This document shows positions 61,898-64,000 of a DNA stretch of 64,000 nucleotides, piece after piece. Below the pieces are notes generated by a model. That model saw only the letters and a program-made list of their open reading frames with translations. It was not told the origin of the DNA and made no database searches. The first letter of the stretch is position 1. The number at the start of each line of letters is the position of its first letter. The stretch covers positions 106,098 through 170,097 of the forward strand of contig NZ_NFLU01000007.1 in NCBI RefSeq assembly GCF_002161085.1. The letters run 5' to 3'. The translations under genes were made by a program, and so were the position numbers. The stretch is from Flavonifractor sp. An112. GTDB lineage: Bacteria; Bacillota; Clostridia; Oscillospirales; Oscillospiraceae.

Positions 61898-61930
61898 GGC
61901 GGCTGGCCCCAGGGCCGGGCCGCCCTTTTA
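61898..61930 (+). terminator. Terminator after the 168-aa element gene
   Basis: The GGCGGC ... GCCGCC stem encloses GGCCC/GGGCC, followed by CTTTTA. Confidence 0.75.
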
Positions 61931-61947
61931 GAATGGGAGTGATGAAT

Positions 61948-63176
61948 ATGGCAGTTTTTCGCGTAGAGCGCACACGGGACTATATCTCCAGGCATTGTAT
62001 GAAAAGAAGCTCTGCACCTATCCCCGCACCGACAGCCGGTATCTGACCGCCGATATGGAAGGGACGGTTCCGGCTCTGACGGCTGCGGCGGCGAAGATCT
62101 GCGGGGTGGCTGTGCAGGACACCGTTCTGGCCGCCCAGGTCTGCAACAGCGCCAAAGTCACCGACCACCATGCCATCGTCCCCACCGAGGGAGCTGGGCG
62201 GACGGATGTGGAGGCCCTGCCTGCCGGGGAACGGGAAATCCTGCGTCTGGTGGCGCGGGGGCTTCTCTGCGCTACCGGCTCCTCTTACCGCTACCAGGAA
62301 ACGGCTGTCACCCTGTCCTGCGGCGGGAACCAGTTTTCCGTCAAAGGAAAGGCCATCACCGATCCGGGCTGGAAAGCCTATCAGAAAGAAAAGGCAGACC
62401 CGTCAAAAGAAAGCGTCCTGCCGGACGGACTGACAGAAGGAATGACGCTCCCTGTCACCGCTGCCACCATCAAGGAGGGCAAGACCACGGCTCCCAAGCA
62501 CTACACCGAGGACACGTTGCTCTCCGCGATGGAAACGGCTGGCGCAAAGGATATGTCGGAGGATGCGGAGCGCAAGGGCATCGGCACACCGGCCACCCGC
62601 GCCGGTATTTTGGAAAAGCTGGTATCTACCGGCTTTGTGGAGCGCAAGAAACAGAAAAAAGCCACCAACCTCATTCCCACGCAGATCGGCGTTTCCCTGA
62701 TTACCGTCCTGCCGGAGCAGCTCCAATCGCCGCTTTTGACTGCGGAATGGGAACACCAGCTCAAAGAGGTGGAGCGCGGTGAAGTGAAGCCCAGCGAGTT
62801 CATGGACGGTATCTGCAATATGCTCCGGGACCTGGTGGGGACCTACAAGGTGATTGACGGTTCCCAGGTGCTTTTCCCCTCTGACCGGGAGACGGTGGGC
62901 AAATGCCCCCGCTGCGGCGGGGCTGTCACCGAGCGCAAGCAGGGATTTTTCTGTGAAAACGCTGGCTGCCGGTTTGCCCTTTGGAAAAACAGCAAGTTTT
63001 TCACCGCCAAGAAAAAGAACCTCACCAAGTCGGTGGCCGCCTCTCTCCTGAGAGATGGCCGGGTGAAGCTCACCGGCTGCTATTCGGAGAAAACCGGCAA
63101 GACCTATGACGCAACGGTGGTGATGGAGGACACCGGCGAAAAGACCAACTTCAAGCTGGTGTTCGGAAATGGATAA
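61948..63176 (+). pseudogene. topB: Deletion fusion: replication-initiator start joined to topoisomerase III
   Basis: ATG 61948 after GGGAG reads MAVFRVERTRDY, the standard opening of element replication-initiator (RepA/DUF6017-type) proteins. After that codon the match ends and the frame stops soon. From about 61983, one frame over, the sequence is topoisomerase III: LQALYEKKLCTYPRTDSRYL contains the catalytic Tyr, followed by domains to the end, including a C-terminal zinc-ribbon-like segment (CPRCGG, CENAGC near 62903-62960). The TOPRIM domain and the rest of the initiator are missing. A deletion has removed everything between repA and mid-topB. ATG 61995 could start a 393-residue fragment, but it has no ribosome site. 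Confidence 0.8.
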
Positions 63177-63528
63177 GCCCCGCATGACGGAGGGGCAGCT
63201 TCGGCGCGCCCGAAAGCTGATCCGCCGCCTGTGTGCCAACTATGACGAGGGAAACTGCCTGGCCCTGGATGAAGGCGAGGGATGCGTCTGCGTGCAGAGC
63301 ATTTCTTACTCCCTTCTCTGCCGATATTTTAAGGAGGCGGTCCTGCCTGCGGACGCGGAGCTGTGCGCTGCCATCGGCCTGGGAGCTGATGAACTGAAAC
63401 GCTGCCGCTCCTGCGGCAAGCCCTTCCAGGCCAGAAGCAACCGGGCCTTGTACTGTCCCCGTTGCGCCGCCTTTGAACAAAGAAAGAAAACCCGTGATCG
63501 GGTGCGCCGCCACCGGGGGCAGATGTAA
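63169..63528 (+). CDS. Cysteine-rich VLP domain protein
   Basis: 119 residues, overlapping topB by 8 nt. It starts with TEGQLRRARKLIRRLCANYD, has a first Cys group (CVCVQSISYSLLCRYF, the Cys/VLP region) and a C-terminal zinc finger CRSCGK ... CPRCAAFEQRKK with a basic tail. It regularly follows topB in integrative elements of Clostridia. Probably DNA- or RNA-binding; precise role unknown. Confidence 0.78.
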   Translation: MDKPRMTEGQLRRARKLIRRLCANYDEGNCLALDEGEGCVCVQSISYSLLCRYFKEAVLPADAELCAAIGLGADELKRCRSCGKPFQARSNRALYCPRCAAFEQRKKTRDRVRRHRGQM

Positions 63529-63769
63529 CGCTTTCGGGGCTGAAAAGCCCAGGTATTTCAAGGCATTTCCGGCCCCGTTTATGCGTTGCCGTATGTTTCC
63601 CCCTGAACTCCTCAAAACCGTGTTTGAAACCGTTACATTTCCGCACTGATAAACAACAAAAAACAATGACCTCAAATTGCTGTTTTTTAAGGATGTTAAT
63701 ATGCGTTGCTTGTGGCAACGGGCAATTTCGACTACTCAAAATTAGTGCAAAAGGGCTTTGGGCACCGAT
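63529..63769. other. Gene-free stretch before the terminal repeats
   Basis: No supported gene. AT-rich segments around 63650-63690 (AAAAAACAATG ... GCTGTTTTTTAAGG form a weak stem). Probably the leader of the repeat region that follows. Confidence 0.4.
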
Positions 63770-63980
63770 GTGAGCACTTGGCCCCTATTGGCACCGATGC
63801 GAGCGTTTGGCCTCCGGGGGACCGATGTGAGCATTAGGCCCCCAGGGCACTCACTCTTGCAAAAGGCCCTCATCTTTCCGGGTACTCAAAAGGTGAGCAT
63901 TTGGTACTTGGGAAAAACATTGCTCACGACATGAAATCTGGTGCTGAAGGTGCTCACTTTTTTGGGGCCCTTTTGCTCAC
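63770..63980. repeat. Cluster of GTGAGCA/TGCTCAC repeats (iteron-like)
   Basis: Seven copies: plus orientation at 63770-63776, 63799-63805 (GCGAGCG variant), 63827-63833 and 63893-63899; inverted at 63921-63927, 63951-63957 and 63974-63980. The first three are embedded in a longer repeat (CACCGATGTGAGCACTTGGCC-like) about 28 bp apart. Irregular spacing and orientation switch exclude a CRISPR array. This looks like an origin of replication or transfer control region of the element. Confidence 0.65.
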
Positions 63981-64000
63981 ATTTTCGTTTGACAAACACA

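Noticed and set aside
63770..63980. CRISPR array
   Set aside because: Repeats are only 7 bp in core, vary in spacing and reverse orientation; no cas genes.

Overview
The window reads as chromosomal DNA of an anaerobic, spore-forming, high-GC Firmicute, most like the gut Oscillospiraceae around Flavonifractor, Pseudoflavonifractor, Intestinimonas and Lawsonibacter. The grounds are AGGAGG-type ribosome binding sites, an NfnAB transhydrogenase, acyl-CoA/acetoacetate metabolism, SLH surface anchoring, a sigma-K gene fragment and an integrative-element remnant of the type common in these bacteria. The species is inferred from gene content only.

Layout. 0-16.6 kb is ordinary core and resistance DNA: uridine phosphorylase; a MarR regulator with a heterodimeric ABC exporter; a tiny Cys/Gly protein; Mini-RNase III and RqcH; a response regulator - ABC - two permeases - histidine kinase module of the peptide-resistance type; NfnAB; a MATE pump. 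16.6-29.7 kb is a catabolic island under a divergent LysR regulator: two OFA-type transporters, a DUF362 protein, a small unknown protein, a 3-hydroxyacyl dehydrogenase homologue, an acetoacetate-type CoA-transferase, a thiolase, two tandem crotonase-fold proteins that keep the catalytic residues of beta-diketone hydrolases, a BKACE (DUF849) Claisen-type enzyme and a phosphotriesterase-like metal hydrolase. Together they suggest ring opening of a cyclic 1,3-diketone, oxidation to a 3,5-dioxo acid, cleavage to acetoacetate units and conversion to acetyl-CoA. This resembles the known phloroglucinol route, but a phloroglucinol reductase is not present here. A roughly 230-nt structured RNA region lies in the middle of this island. 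29.8-36.1 kb holds a split transketolase, a HAD phosphatase, a MATE pump with a textbook MerR promoter, and a transglutaminase-like lipoprotein gene whose signal peptide is out of frame.

36.1-41.9 kb is mobile and accessory DNA. A sigma-K gene stops abruptly at the place where skin elements interrupt sigK in other spore formers. It is followed by an XRE regulator, a tyrosine recombinase, about 850 nt of densely folded non-coding DNA behind a strong operator-bearing promoter, a second XRE regulator facing a SLOG-fold protein across twin operators, an AAA ATPase with a nuclease-like C-terminus, and the tail of a decayed integrase. The 3-prime half of sigK is not in the window.

41.9-58.4 kb is a surface-protein locus. 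A GHKL/LytTR two-component system is divergent from a three-gene unit made of a pseudo-receiver domain protein, a 2396-residue secreted repeat protein and a 2174-residue protein ending in three SLH domains. 58.4-64 kb is the remnant of an integrative conjugative element: ParB-like protein, several small accessory genes, a deletion scar fusing the start of a replication initiator to the middle of topoisomerase III, a cysteine-rich VLP protein, and a terminal cluster of seven GTGAGCA/TGCTCAC repeats that looks like a replication or transfer control region. No rRNA, tRNA or CRISPR array was recognised.
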